From Mobilitalea torta (GTDB taxonomy: Bacteria; Bacillota; Clostridia; Lachnospirales; Lachnospiraceae), in the NCBI RefSeq assembly GCF_050433395.1, contig NZ_JBNPXH010000006.1:124001-188000 (forward strand): a DNA stretch of 64,000 nucleotides, given 5' to 3'. Positions 1 through 8,682 of the stretch are shown one piece after another (positions within the stretch are counted from its first letter, which is position 1; each line of letters begins with the position of its first letter). Made by a program: the position numbers and the translations under genes. Under the pieces are notes generated by a model. The model did not search any database. It saw only the letters and a list, made by a program, of their open reading frames with translations, and was not told the origin of the DNA.

Positions 1-504
1 GCAGTGGAGCTTCACAAGCGGATTGCGTTTGTTCCGGGTGATGTTAACCTGTGGAACAATTTCACAGGGGGCGAGGTCGTAGACCTCTTCCTGTCCATGA
101 ATGGCGGAAGAGCGGACAAAGGGAAGCGGGAACGCTACCTGCAGCTGTTTGAGCTTGATCCGTCCAAGAAATGCCGTACCTACAGCAAGGGGAACCGCCA
201 GAAGGTAGCGCTTGTGGCGGCCTTCGCATCGGATGCGGAACTGTTCGTCCTTGACGAGCCCACCAGCGGCCTGGATCCGCTGATGGAGAAGGTGTTCCAG
301 GATGGAATCAGTGAGATGAAAAAAGAAGGAAAGACGGTTCTTCTGTCATCCCATATTATGAGCGAGGTGGAGAAGCTTGCAGACAGCGTCAGCATCATCC
401 GCGAGGGCAGGATTGTGGCTGACGGCTCCATGGCGGATATCTCTGTGAAAGCCCAGGGACGAACACTGGAGGAGTTCTTCCTCTCGGAATATGAAGGGCG
501 GTGA
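1..504 (+). CDS. ABC transporter ATP-binding protein, 5' end missing
   Basis: C-terminal 167 residues of an ABC ATPase. The frame is open from base 1, so the true start and the Walker A loop lie outside the window. Visible are the signature region (YSKGNRQKVAL, residues about 60-70), Walker B with D-loop (LFVLDEPTSGLDP, about 81-93) and the switch histidine (LLSSHIMSEVE). The Q-loop position reads VPGDVNLW, with glycine where glutamine is usual; from memory this is common in the antibiotic-exporter (tetronasin-type) branch. The gene ends 4 bases before the start chosen for the next one, so the two are probably translationally coupled. It would power the membrane protein at 509-2095, exporting a drug, peptide or lipid; the substrate cannot be read from sequence. 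Confidence 0.9.
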   Translation, partial: AVELHKRIAFVPGDVNLWNNFTGGEVVDLFLSMNGGRADKGKRERYLQLFELDPSKKCRTYSKGNRQKVALVAAFASDAELFVLDEPTSGLDPLMEKVFQDGISEMKKEGKTVLLSSHIMSEVEKLADSVSIIREGRIVADGSMADISVKAQGRTLEEFFLSEYEGR

Positions 505-508
505 GTTT

Positions 509-2095
509 ATGAACAATAGTTTTGCTCGGTTGGGAACCTATCTGCGATTTATATGCCGCCGGGAACGAATCAGCTCTGTCATCTGGATTATCTGCATTGC
601 CGGGTTTGCGGCAATATTTGCCGGGATTTATCCGGGGCTTTTGCCCGGTCAGGCTGAGATCGTGCAAATGGCCGCCACAATGAGCAATCCGGCAATGGTG
701 GCGATGATGGGCAATGTCTATGGAATGGAGAACCTGACCCAGGCCAGCGTAATGGCACAGGAATGCCTGGTATGGTTTCTGATCACTGCCGCGGTGATGA
801 ATATTTTTCTGATCAATCGTCACACGCGGGTGGATGAGGAGCTGGGACGCCTTGAAATCTTTCGCGCACTGCCGGTAGGCAGGCTGACCGGCAGCCTGGC
901 GGCAATTAAGTTTGCCTTCGGTGTAAATCTGCTCATCTCCATATTTACGGCAGCCCTGCTCCTGGCTGTGAACATCGGCGGAACGACGGTCAGCGGCGTT
1001 TTTGCCTATGGTGTTGCCATTGGAGTTGTCGGATTTGTATTTGCGGGATTGACCCTCCTGGGAGCCCAGTTGTTTTCCACCGCCCATGGAGTAAGCGGCT
1101 TTAGCTTTGCACTGCTGGGGTTGTTTTATATTATGCGGGCACTGGGGGATGTGAGCTCCAACGCCCTCTCCTGGATCTCACCCCTTGGGCTTGGGCTGAA
1201 GGTCGAGGCATTTTACAGTGACGCTCTGATGCCTCTTATTATACTGCTTCTGGAGGGAGTTGTCCTCACTGTTACCGCATTGCTGATCGGTGCGATGCGC
1301 GATCATGGTGCCGGTGTTTTGCCGGCAAGAAAGGGCAGGGCAAGGGCATCGCGTTTCCTGCTCAGTCCCCTGGGCTTCGCCTGGAGGGTATCCCGCGGTT
1401 CCGTGTTGGGCTGGGCGGCGGCCGTGTTTTTGCTGGGAGCGTCCTACGGCAGCGTTTGTACCAACATCAATGATTTTGTTGAAAACAATGAGATGATGAA
1501 AAAAATATTAGGTGCGGAAGGCAGGACGACGCTTCTGGATAACTATATTGCCATGATATTTCTGATTATGTCCATCGTTGCCAGCATTCCCGCTGTAATG
1601 ACCGCAATCCGGATTCATAGTGAAGAAAAACGCGGCAGGCTGGAGCAGATCTTCGCCAGATCCGTACCTCGCGGCAAGCTGTACACAAGCTTTCTTGCTG
1701 TGTCCGTGGCCGAGAGCATTGTGTTGGAGCTGCTGATGACCTTGGGACTCAGTATATCATCAGGAGGAGAGCTTACCGTGGGATCGCTCTTGAAAACAGG
1801 CTTTAATTATCTTCCCGCAATCTGGACCATGATGGGGATTGCCGCATTGCTGGCGGGTTTTATGCCGAAGCTGACCTCTCTTGTATGGGCGGTATTCGGG
1901 TATACCTTTATTGTAATGTATTTCGGCAGGATCATGAATATGCCGGAATGGGCTTCAAGAATAACGCCCTTTGGAAACATACCGCAGCTGCCCGTACAGG
2001 AATTTTCCGCGGCGCCTCTCATTATACTGACGCTGCTTGCGGCGGCATTTACCGTGATCGGTGTCTGGAGGTTCCGAGAGCGTGATATAGGATAG
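509..2095 (+). CDS. ABC exporter membrane protein, tetronasin/polyketide-exporter type
   Basis: A protein of 528 residues with many hydrophobic segments (about twelve, in two similar halves), the layout of the fused ABC-2 permeases annotated as exporters of polyketide antibiotics. An ATG at 491 is also in frame but overlaps the ATPase gene. The ATG at 509 is preferred because GGGCGGTGAG lies just before it, although the spacing is short. It lies next to its ATPase, so together they form a complete exporter. A role in self-protection or removal of toxic compounds follows from the family only. No biosynthetic genes are near. Confidence 0.85.
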   Translation: MNNSFARLGTYLRFICRRERISSVIWIICIAGFAAIFAGIYPGLLPGQAEIVQMAATMSNPAMVAMMGNVYGMENLTQASVMAQECLVWFLITAAVMNIFLINRHTRVDEELGRLEIFRALPVGRLTGSLAAIKFAFGVNLLISIFTAALLLAVNIGGTTVSGVFAYGVAIGVVGFVFAGLTLLGAQLFSTAHGVSGFSFALLGLFYIMRALGDVSSNALSWISPLGLGLKVEAFYSDALMPLIILLLEGVVLTVTALLIGAMRDHGAGVLPARKGRARASRFLLSPLGFAWRVSRGSVLGWAAAVFLLGASYGSVCTNINDFVENNEMMKKILGAEGRTTLLDNYIAMIFLIMSIVASIPAVMTAIRIHSEEKRGRLEQIFARSVPRGKLYTSFLAVSVAESIVLELLMTLGLSISSGGELTVGSLLKTGFNYLPAIWTMMGIAALLAGFMPKLTSLVWAVFGYTFIVMYFGRIMNMPEWASRITPFGNIPQLPVQEFSAAPLIILTLLAAAFTVIGVWRFRERDIG

Positions 2096-2122
2096 GGACA
2101 GAGGCATTCCATTAAAAAATGA

Positions 2123-2167
2123 TTGACAATGTATGGGATTTGAGATAGAATTTAATTGGTTTAAATT
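2123..2167 (+). promoter_or_regulatory. Vegetative promoter with overlapping palindromic operator
   Basis: TTGACA (2123-2128), 17 bases, TAGAAT (2146-2151). Over the -10 box and the expected start site lies a 7-base inverted repeat, AATTTAA TTGGT TTAAATT (2149-2167), placed as a repressor site would be. It drives the mini-gene at 2206-2340. Confidence 0.7.
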
Positions 2168-2205
2168 AATTCGATGGGTTTTGATTGAGAAAGGAGTGTT
2201 GGATT

Positions 2206-2340
2206 ATGGCAGGAAAATATATTGAGGTGACAACAATCTAACTGAATACCGGCAAGGCACACAGTGTGATTCTCGGCATGTGTAACCAGCCTTGCGCCTT
2301 CTTCGAGCAACCCGAATCGTGTATGAATCGTATTGATTAA
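2206..2340 (+). pseudogene. 44-codon small Cys-containing protein gene with an in-frame TAA at codon 12
   Basis: AAAGGAG is followed at good spacing by an ATG at 2206 encoding MAGKYIEVTTI, then TAA at 2239-2241. The same frame continues without a stop for 32 more codons to TAA at 2338-2340. The second part reads LNTGKAHSVILG and then MCNQPCAFFEQPESCMNRID, with cysteines at codons 26, 30 and 39. A CAA to TAA change would explain the break. The unit has its own promoter, operator and terminator, so it was built as a monocistronic gene. Alternatives are an 11-residue leader peptide with a structured 3' region, restart at the internal ATG (2278), or readthrough. I do not recognise the family. Confidence 0.5.
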
Positions 2341-2351
2341 TTATGGAATAT

Positions 2352-2377
2352 AAGCACGCTCTGGCAGCGTGCTTTTT
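2352..2377 (+). terminator. Rho-independent terminator of the mini-gene
   Basis: Nine-base perfect stem AAGCACGCT / AGCGTGCTT with a 5-base loop, running into a T tract, 12 bases after the stop of the 2206 frame. Confidence 0.85.
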
Positions 2378-2537
2378 GTATGCTCTTTTTTACCGCTGAT
2401 TTGCAGGTGAGTCACGTAATCCGCCCTTAATCCGGTGAGACGAAGAAGAATATCAGAGAAGCAACAGGTAAAAGCAACAGATGGAAACAACAAATGCAAA
2501 TAACAGATACAAACAACAGTATGGAAGGAATTAATGA

Positions 2538-3614
2538 ATGAATAGAAATGACTATGGATGGAATGATTTTTTTGAAAAGGAATGGAACGAGAAGTCGGCA
2601 GCAGGAATGTTTCCCGGAAGAGTGATCGCTGACTACGGCCAGATCCTTCGTATAATGACGGAGGAGGGAGAGCTTTCCGTCAACAGACCGGTAAATAAGC
2701 AGGGAGAAGCTCTGCTTCTGGCTGTCGGAGACTGGGCCGCTCTGGAATATGTCAAAGATGCCGGAATGCATCAGATCCGCTTTATATTAACCAGGAAGAC
2801 AAAATTTTCAAGGGCCGCTGCGGGAATTGAACTAAAGGAACAAATCGTGGCTGCCAATGTAGATACGGTTTTTCTGATTCAATCTCTTAACCGGGATTTT
2901 AACATGCGAAGGCTGGAACGGTATCTGATTACAGCCTGGGAGAGCGGTGCAACACCGGTGGTGGTACTGACTAAGGCGGACTGCTGCGATGATACAGAGG
3001 AGAAAACAGCCATTGTCCATACCTCTGCTCCCGGTGTGGAGGTGCATGCTGTCAGCTGCGTAACAGGAGAAGGGATCGATGGAATCAGAAAATATCTTGC
3101 ATCTGGAAGAACCGTAGCATTGCTGGGATCCTCCGGCGTGGGAAAATCGACACTTCTCAATTATCTGGCGGGGGAGGAACTCTTAAAAACAGGTGAGATC
3201 CGGGAGGATGACAGAGGAAGACATACGACAACTCACAGAGAATTAGTGCTTCTTCCCGACGGAGGGCTAATACTGGATACACCGGGTATGCGTTCTCTAT
3301 CCCTGTGGGAAGCGGATACCGGAATGGAGGTAATGTTCGGAGATATCGAGGAGACGGTGAGAAAGTGCCGGTTTCAGGATTGCAAGCATAGGAATGAACC
3401 GGGGTGTGCCGTGAGATTTGCCTTAAAGAACGGAACTCTGGATCAGAAACGCTGGGAAAGCTGGTTAAAGCTCCAGAAGGAGCAGGTGAGCTTTGAACAT
3501 CGGAGGAGGATGAAGGAAAAAATCCGGGAAAAGCAATGGAGCAAGCAGATGTCGAGCGCCAAGGATAGCAGGCAGAGGGGAAAAACAGGCATCCGAACCA
3601 TGGATATGGATTAG
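2538..3614 (+). CDS. rsgA: Ribosome small-subunit-dependent GTPase A
   Basis: Circularly permuted GTPase of 358 residues that helps late maturation of the 30S subunit. The G motifs appear in the permuted order: TKAD (G4, about 145), GSSGVGKST (G1, 197-205), DTPGMR (G3, about 247). An N-terminal OB-fold region (about 25-95) and the C-terminal zinc knuckle C-x4-C-x-H-x5-C (CRFQDCKHRNEPGC) complete the family layout. GGAAGGA lies before the ATG at 2538; a nearer ATG at 2534 hits a stop at once. The basic C-terminal tail (about 320-350) fits rRNA contact. In many Firmicutes rsgA lies beside rpe and a PP2C/PASTA kinase pair; none of these is here. Confidence 0.95.
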   Translation: MNRNDYGWNDFFEKEWNEKSAAGMFPGRVIADYGQILRIMTEEGELSVNRPVNKQGEALLLAVGDWAALEYVKDAGMHQIRFILTRKTKFSRAAAGIELKEQIVAANVDTVFLIQSLNRDFNMRRLERYLITAWESGATPVVVLTKADCCDDTEEKTAIVHTSAPGVEVHAVSCVTGEGIDGIRKYLASGRTVALLGSSGVGKSTLLNYLAGEELLKTGEIREDDRGRHTTTHRELVLLPDGGLILDTPGMRSLSLWEADTGMEVMFGDIEETVRKCRFQDCKHRNEPGCAVRFALKNGTLDQKRWESWLKLQKEQVSFEHRRRMKEKIREKQWSKQMSSAKDSRQRGKTGIRTMDMD

Positions 3615-3656
3615 GTATATAGTTAATTTATACTAGACCGGAGAGATAAGCGGCTG

Positions 3657-3685
3657 TTGGCTTCTTGGATTTTGTATGATAAAAT
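3657..3685 (+). promoter_or_regulatory. Promoter of the chemoreceptor gene
   Basis: TTGGCT (3657-3662), 17 bases, TAAAAT (3680-3685). Transcription would begin near 3692, which rules out the upstream in-frame TTG at 3657 as a start codon and supports ATG 3717. Confidence 0.5.
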
Positions 3686-3716
3686 GAAGGCGATACAAAA
3701 GAAAGGAGCGGATAGT

Positions 3717-5696
3717 ATGAGATCAATAAAATCAAGACTGGTCCTTATATTTACAGCAGTGATACTTTCTCTGATCGTTAGCATAAGTGTGATATCCATA
3801 AGTGTTATCAGCAAAAACCTGATGGAGGAAACATATACCAATTTAATGGAGATTGCAAAAGAGGAGGCAAAATACATCCAGTCCAGAAGAGACGGTGAAC
3901 TGAAGTATGTGTATGCCCTTGCCCAGAATACAATGCTTTTGGACGAGGAGGTCTCTCTGGAGCAGAGGATTGCTTTTTATGAAACAGAAGCGGAGCGGTC
4001 CGGCTATCTGGCATTTGCCTATGCTGATAAAAACGGAAACAGCACGGTATTCAATTCCAAAAGAGAGACGACGAATATAGCGAATCGCGACTATTTCCAA
4101 ACGGCGCTGAAGGGGGAGCCCATGGCTTCCGATCTGCTTATCAGCAGCGCTACCGGGGAGCTGGTACTGATCTATGCCGCTCCGGTTTATAAGAACGGGC
4201 AGGTGGAAGGGGTATTTTACGGAAGGAAGGATGGCCTGGCCTTGAACAATATCGTGCAGAGTGCCTCCTATAAGCAGACGGGTTATGCATATATGATCAA
4301 CAATCAGGGCGTGACGGTAGCGGAAAAGGATGTTGAGCTGGTTTACAGACAGGAAAATGTCATAGAGGAGGCCAAGAATGACGAGTCCCTCCGGGCGCTG
4401 GCGGATCTTACAGAGAATCACATGATCAAAAGAGAGGTGGGCAGCGGAGAATATTCTTATGACGGAGTGGATTTGGTTGCGGGCTTCGCACCCGTTGAAG
4501 GCAGTCCCTGGATCGTGGTTATGGAGATGGAAGAACAGGAAGCAATGCAGGGCGTAAGGTTCCTTGAGAAAATTCTGATTGCCATATGTGTTGCGGCAAT
4601 TGCGGCAGGCGTTGTCATTACTTATATTGTAAGTTCCAAGGTTGCAAAGCCGGTCAAGAAGGTGACGCAGGCTGCACGGCAGATTGCCGAGGGCAATTTT
4701 GATGTACAGCTTTCGGTAAAATCCCGTGATGAAGTGGGACAGCTGGCCCAGGCATTTAATCTCACCATTGAAAGACTGGTAAATTACCAGGGATACATTG
4801 ATGAGATGTCCGACGCATTGATGCGCATTTCCGAGGGCGATCTTACGGTCAGGCTGAGGAGGGATTATGTGGGACAGTTTGAAAAGCTGAAGCTGAATAT
4901 GGAATCCCTTCTCTCTAATTTGAACTATATAATGCAGCAGGTAAGGCAGTCGGCGGAGCAGGTGGCCAGCGGATCAGAACAGGTGGCAATGGGAGCCCAG
5001 GCGCTTTCCCAGGGAGCCGCCGAGCAGGCAAGCGCGGCGGAGGAGCTGTCTGCAACCATTGAAGAGATCACGTCACGAATCCGGCAGAACGCAGAAAATG
5101 CCCGGCAGGCAAGTGACAAGGCAGAGATTGCGGGAAGGGAGCTGCAGGACAGCAATGATCAGATGGAGAGCGTAGTTGCCGCCATGGATCAGATCACGTT
5201 GAAATCCTCTGAGATCTCCAAGATTATCAAGGTGATTGACGATATCGCCTTTCAGACCAATATTCTGGCCCTCAATGCTGCAATTGAGGCGGCAAGAGCC
5301 GGAGCTTCCGGAAAAGGATTTGCGGTGGTTGCAGAACAGGTGAGAAGTCTGGCTGCCAAATCGGCAGAAGCTGCCAAAAGCACGGCTGCTCTCATTGAGG
5401 AAACCATTGTAACCGTACAGAGCGGTGTGCAGATTACGGACAAAACAGCAGCCTCTTTAAGAGCGAGCGCTGCGGTGACCGAAGAAGCGGTGCTTCTGAT
5501 TGACAAAATAGCGGCGGCTTCTTCCGAGCAGGCCACCTCCATTGTACAGGCAAGCCAGGGAGTAAACCAGATCTCCAATGTGGTGCAGACCAATGCCGCC
5601 ACTGCGGAAGAAAGTGCTGCGGCAAGCCAGGAGCTGTCAAGTCAGTCAACCCTTCTAAAGGAACTTATTTCTAATTTTAAGCTGAACGAAGAATAG
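3717..5696 (+). CDS. Methyl-accepting chemotaxis protein with extracellular Cache sensor
   Basis: Membrane chemoreceptor of 659 residues. Order: membrane segment (about 7-31), extracellular sensor of about 250 residues with features of a double Cache domain (for example ANRDYFQTALKG), second membrane segment (about 286-306), HAMP (about 308-360), a further HAMP-like linker, then the cytoplasmic coiled-coil signalling domain with the conserved tip (ILALNAAIEAARAG, near 520-533). It should sense an external small molecule through Cache and signal to CheA/CheW, which lie outside the window. GAAAGGAG stands 7-8 bases before ATG 3717. A strong terminator follows, so the gene is transcribed alone. 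The ligand is unknown; double Cache receptors often bind amino acids or organic acids. Confidence 0.95.
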   Translation: MRSIKSRLVLIFTAVILSLIVSISVISISVISKNLMEETYTNLMEIAKEEAKYIQSRRDGELKYVYALAQNTMLLDEEVSLEQRIAFYETEAERSGYLAFAYADKNGNSTVFNSKRETTNIANRDYFQTALKGEPMASDLLISSATGELVLIYAAPVYKNGQVEGVFYGRKDGLALNNIVQSASYKQTGYAYMINNQGVTVAEKDVELVYRQENVIEEAKNDESLRALADLTENHMIKREVGSGEYSYDGVDLVAGFAPVEGSPWIVVMEMEEQEAMQGVRFLEKILIAICVAAIAAGVVITYIVSSKVAKPVKKVTQAARQIAEGNFDVQLSVKSRDEVGQLAQAFNLTIERLVNYQGYIDEMSDALMRISEGDLTVRLRRDYVGQFEKLKLNMESLLSNLNYIMQQVRQSAEQVASGSEQVAMGAQALSQGAAEQASAAEELSATIEEITSRIRQNAENARQASDKAEIAGRELQDSNDQMESVVAAMDQITLKSSEISKIIKVIDDIAFQTNILALNAAIEAARAGASGKGFAVVAEQVRSLAAKSAEAAKSTAALIEETIVTVQSGVQITDKTAASLRASAAVTEEAVLLIDKIAAASSEQATSIVQASQGVNQISNVVQTNAATAEESAAASQELSSQSTLLKELISNFKLNEE

Positions 5697-5704
5697 ACCC
5701 GGGA

Positions 5705-5754
5705 AAAGACCCGGAATCATGGGAATGAAGGTTCTGTGGTTCCGGGTCTTTCTC
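5705..5754 (+). terminator. Terminator after the chemoreceptor gene
   Basis: Perfect 12-base stem (AAAGACCCGGAA with TTCCGGGTCTTT) and a T-rich tail, starting 9 bases after the stop codon. Confidence 0.85.
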
Positions 5755-5769
5755 TGCTCTAATATGGAA

Positions 5770-6015
5770 TTAATACCTGTTTTCTTTTTTTATTGCAAGC
5801 TGTTCCCTATGTTTTAAATATTCCTGCTCCAACCGTTTCCACTCGCTGTCAGCCGCTTCAAATTTAGCGAGAGCCGTTTTCATCTGAGGAGAATCATAGG
5901 GCATCCTTTCCTCTACCAGCTGCCGCAGCTGTTCTCTGTGGTTTTCTACGGTTAGTCCCAATAAATAGAGCTTTCCGGCTTGTTTAATTAACATTGATTT
6001 TTCTTTTTCTGTCAT
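5770..6015 (-). CDS. Small charged helical protein, unknown function
   Basis: Soluble protein of 81 residues (starting MTEKEKSMLIKQ), rich in Glu, Lys, Gln and Leu with heptad-like spacing, probably a short coiled coil. The start is set by AAGGAAGG about 10 bases upstream of the ATG at 6015; the upstream ATG at 6042 has no such site. It lies 115 bases downstream of the XRE regulator gene on the same strand and could be its partner. I do not recognise the family; from memory, spore formers carry several such proteins that bind or modulate small regulators. The assignment as a gene rests on codon structure and the ribosome site. Confidence 0.6.
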   Translation of the reverse strand: MTEKEKSMLIKQAGKLYLLGLTVENHREQLRQLVEERMPYDSPQMKTALAKFEAADSEWKRLEQEYLKHREQLAIKKENRY

Positions 6016-6129
6016 TCTCTCTAATCCTTCCTTTTGTAACATTACAATTACCTAAGTATCATTATAGGATACAAAAAGAGAAAAGCAAGACAAAAAATAA
6101 GAAAATTCACCTGTTTTTGTTATTCTTTG

Positions 6130-6459
6130 TTATTCTTTCGTGGTGTGCCGGATCATTACCTCCACCATCTCATTGATCATTTCCACCTGCTCCGGCGACA
6201 GATGCTTCAGCTGCTTGCCCAGCTGCTTTACATTGTCCGGTATGACCGGATGATTCAGAAGCTCACCCAGCAGATAGTCTGCCGAGGTTCCTAGCACATT
6301 GCATATCTTCACAAAAAGAGTAAAACTGGGCAGACTACCTCCGCTTTCAATTCTGCGGATATGCACTGCATTTACTCCGCACAATTCCGATAGCTGCTCA
6401 GAGGTCATGCCTTTACTCTTGCGTAACTGATTTATTCTTTTGCCTAATCCTTGCCGCAT
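6130..6459 (-). CDS. XRE-family transcriptional regulator
   Basis: Cytoplasmic DNA-binding protein of 109 residues. The helix-turn-helix of the Cro/CI type spans about residues 6-64 (INQLRKSKGMTSEQLSELCGV, then HIRRIESG), followed by an acidic helical tail with EQVEMINEMVEVMI that probably dimerises. The shape matches the small SinR-like regulators of Firmicutes. Upstream on the plus strand, TTACAA occurs twice in the same orientation within 25 bases (near 6512-6535), a possible autoregulatory site. The gene is divergent from the V4R/GGDEF operon, so it might control it, but this is position only. Confidence 0.85.
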   Translation of the reverse strand: MRQGLGKRINQLRKSKGMTSEQLSELCGVNAVHIRRIESGGSLPSFTLFVKICNVLGTSADYLLGELLNHPVIPDNVKQLGKQLKHLSPEQVEMINEMVEVMIRHTTKE

Positions 6460-6823
6460 TCGATTTCACCTCGATTTTGTAGCCTGTGACGTTTGTTTGT
6501 ATGTTATAAGTTTACAAAATTAACCTTACTTACAATAGCTTTTGAAATGCTACATAAAAACATACTATGATACACTTTGTATTATTTCCATGTTTCATTA
6601 AAAAGATTCGGTTTTATTCCTCAGAAATTGTAGAAATTAATCGGATTATGAGATATAATCACAGGAAAGGGAAAAGCAGAATAAATTTTGCAGTTCCCCC
6701 CTATGAAAGTACCCGAATATCCACTATAATAACTTGTATAAAACCTATCGACTATAAACTGTATGGATTGAACGCCGGCAAGCTGACTTGTAACAATTTT
6801 AACGAATAAAGGGGCAAGTGTAT
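6460..6823. other. AT-rich divergent intergenic region
   Basis: 364 bases between the XRE gene and the V4R/GGDEF operon. It holds two TTACAA half-sites near 6512-6535 and two TATAAT boxes (6654-6659 and about 6724-6729) without convincing -35 partners. An open frame of 80 codons at 6567-6809 has no ribosome site and a composition unlike a protein, and is not called. I looked for a c-di-GMP riboswitch because of the downstream cyclase and did not see its conserved core. Confidence 0.5.
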
Positions 6824-7360
6824 ATGGAAAATGTATTTTTGGCAGGAAAAAAACATAGCGTGTTCTCCTGGGAAAACATTGGTGACATTAAGGCAGGCCG
6901 TGAGGATTTAGGCGAGGATATGCCGGTCTTGGTATACCGCCTCATGCAATACACCATGCTGGATGTTCTAAGCAGGGAGATGGGGGAGGATACGGCCAAT
7001 GAATATTTTCGCAAAGCAGGATTTTTAGCCGGGAGTGAGTTCGCTAAGAATGTTCTGGATTTAAAAGTGGATTTCAGCGCTTTTATTGCTAATCTGCAGA
7101 CCTCTCTGCGGGATTTAAAGATCGGTATTTTGCGCATGGAGCATTTTGACATTGCCAGCGGCGATGCCACGCTCACGGTGGAGCAGGATCTGGATTGCAG
7201 CGGATTGCCGATAAGCGACGAAACGGTGTGCTATTATGACGAGGGCTTTATCTCCGGTATCCTTGAGGCATATACCGGCAGAAAGTATGAGGTCCGGGAA
7301 GTGGATTGCTGGGCATCCGGCAACAGAACCTGCCGATTTGAAGCTAAAGTCACTGATTAG
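6824..7360 (+). CDS. V4R-domain sensor protein
   Basis: Soluble protein of 178 residues. The C-terminal half (about 95-175) has V4R (4-vinyl-reductase-like) features: DLDCSGLP, then DEGFISGILEAYTG, then DCWASGNRTCRFEA, including the conserved GxxxCxFE-type end with Cys. V4R domains bind small molecules such as heme, fatty acids, aromatics or metals and often control a partner output domain. AGGGG stands 9 bases before ATG 6824; the GTG at 6818 is too close to it. The diguanylate cyclase gene follows 38 bases later with its own ribosome site, so the natural reading is a sensor protein that regulates that cyclase in trans. Confidence 0.8.
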   Translation: MENVFLAGKKHSVFSWENIGDIKAGREDLGEDMPVLVYRLMQYTMLDVLSREMGEDTANEYFRKAGFLAGSEFAKNVLDLKVDFSAFIANLQTSLRDLKIGILRMEHFDIASGDATLTVEQDLDCSGLPISDETVCYYDEGFISGILEAYTGRKYEVREVDCWASGNRTCRFEAKVTD

Positions 7361-7398
7361 GTGTACGCTTCCGGAAGAAAGAAAGGAGGGGCAGCCTT

Positions 7399-8655
7399 AT
7401 GAATCCCAATGCACAGCTGTTATTTAACTATCTGAGGGATATAATCTATCATCCGTCCCAGGCCAGTCTGGATTTGGAGAAGCTGTCCGAGGACTTCCGG
7501 GAGCTTGGGAGCGGTATGACATTTCTGGCAAAATGCATTCAGGAGAATGCAACGCTGGCCAGAGCCCTTTCCAGGGGGAATCTTGATACCTGGCTTCCTC
7601 CTCAGGAAAATGAGATAGCGGCACCGCTGAAGGATCTGCACGCAAAGCTGAAGCATATAGCCTGGCAGGCACAGCAGGTAGCCCAGGGAGACTATCAGCA
7701 CCGCATTGATTTTATGGGAGATTTTTCCGATGCCTTTAACCAGATGACGGAACATCTGGAGTATCAGCGTGCGGCACTTCTGGAGGAAATTGAAAAGGGA
7801 CGGCGTAAAGCCAGGGCGTTAGAACAGAGCAACAGTCTGCTGGAGGTTATTACCGATAAGATTTCCCAGTGGATCATTGTGATGAATGGAACAACTTTTG
7901 AATGGCTGTTTTTTAATCAATGTGCCGGACAGGTTCTCAAGGATTCCGAATTTGAACCGGAGCTTCACCTTTGGATGAAGCAGCAGGCGGAGGCCTTGAG
8001 GGAGAATGGCCGACAGCCCTTTACGGCGGAGCTGAAATTACAGGGGAATGGCAGCTTTCAGTATTTTGCGGCGGAAATACATCCTATCAGCTGGCGGGGG
8101 CGCTGCGCGGTTGCATTTATGTTCACGGATGTAAGCACGGAGAAGGAGTATCTGGCTGATTTGCATGACATCGCTTATACGGACCGTCTGACCCGCCTGT
8201 ATAACCGCCACTACGGTATGCAGGAACTGAATGAGTGGGTTGCGGAGCACAGGGCATTTGTTCTTTGCTTTGTGGATATTGACAATTTGAAATATGTAAA
8301 TGACAGCTTCGGACATTCCGAGGGCGATAATTATATTGTGGCAGTGGCGGAGGCTCTGCGAAGCTTTTCCTCCGACGCGGTTCTGTGCCGGCTGGGCGGA
8401 GATGAATTCATGGTTCTGGCTCAAGGCTGGAAAGAAGGGAAAGCAAAGGAAAAGATGGAAGCGTTGAGAACTGCCCTGATTGGCTCCAGGCTGCTGGAGG
8501 GGAGCCATTACCACCGAGGCTTCAGCTATGGTTTGATTGAGATTAGCCAGGACAATGCTCTAACGGTCAATGATTTATTAAGCGTTGCAGATGGGAGAAT
8601 GTACGAGTATAAGCACCGGAATAAAGTAAGAGCGAAGAAAAAGAGGGTGCCGTAA
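7399..8655 (+). CDS. Diguanylate cyclase with HAMP-like and PAS-like input (GGDEF protein)
   Basis: Soluble protein of 418 residues with no membrane segment. Residues about 60-125 resemble a HAMP module although no membrane anchor is present, followed by a short coiled coil, a PAS-like region (about 150-255) and a GGDEF domain (about 262-410). The active site reads RLGGDEF (GGDEF at 333-337), preceded by DRLTRLYNR and FVDIDNLKYVND, so it should make c-di-GMP from two GTP. The RxxD inhibitory site expected a few residues before GGDEF is absent, so simple product inhibition is unlikely. It forms an operon with the V4R protein; c-di-GMP would tie that signal to motility or surface behaviour. Confidence 0.9.
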   Translation: MNPNAQLLFNYLRDIIYHPSQASLDLEKLSEDFRELGSGMTFLAKCIQENATLARALSRGNLDTWLPPQENEIAAPLKDLHAKLKHIAWQAQQVAQGDYQHRIDFMGDFSDAFNQMTEHLEYQRAALLEEIEKGRRKARALEQSNSLLEVITDKISQWIIVMNGTTFEWLFFNQCAGQVLKDSEFEPELHLWMKQQAEALRENGRQPFTAELKLQGNGSFQYFAAEIHPISWRGRCAVAFMFTDVSTEKEYLADLHDIAYTDRLTRLYNRHYGMQELNEWVAEHRAFVLCFVDIDNLKYVNDSFGHSEGDNYIVAVAEALRSFSSDAVLCRLGGDEFMVLAQGWKEGKAKEKMEALRTALIGSRLLEGSHYHRGFSYGLIEISQDNALTVNDLLSVADGRMYEYKHRNKVRAKKKRVP

Positions 8656-8682
8656 AACGGCAGGCCGGCATAGGGGACAGGT

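Noticed and set aside
395..1087. 230-codon minus-strand open frame across the exporter genes
   Set aside because: It is antisense to two genes with clear motifs, with no ribosome site; its composition is that of a shadow frame.
6567..6809. 80-codon open frame between the XRE gene and the V4R gene
   Set aside because: No ribosome site, AT-rich filler composition and no protein-like pattern.
6600..6823. c-di-GMP riboswitch before the V4R/GGDEF operon
   Set aside because: The conserved GEMM core was not found by reading.
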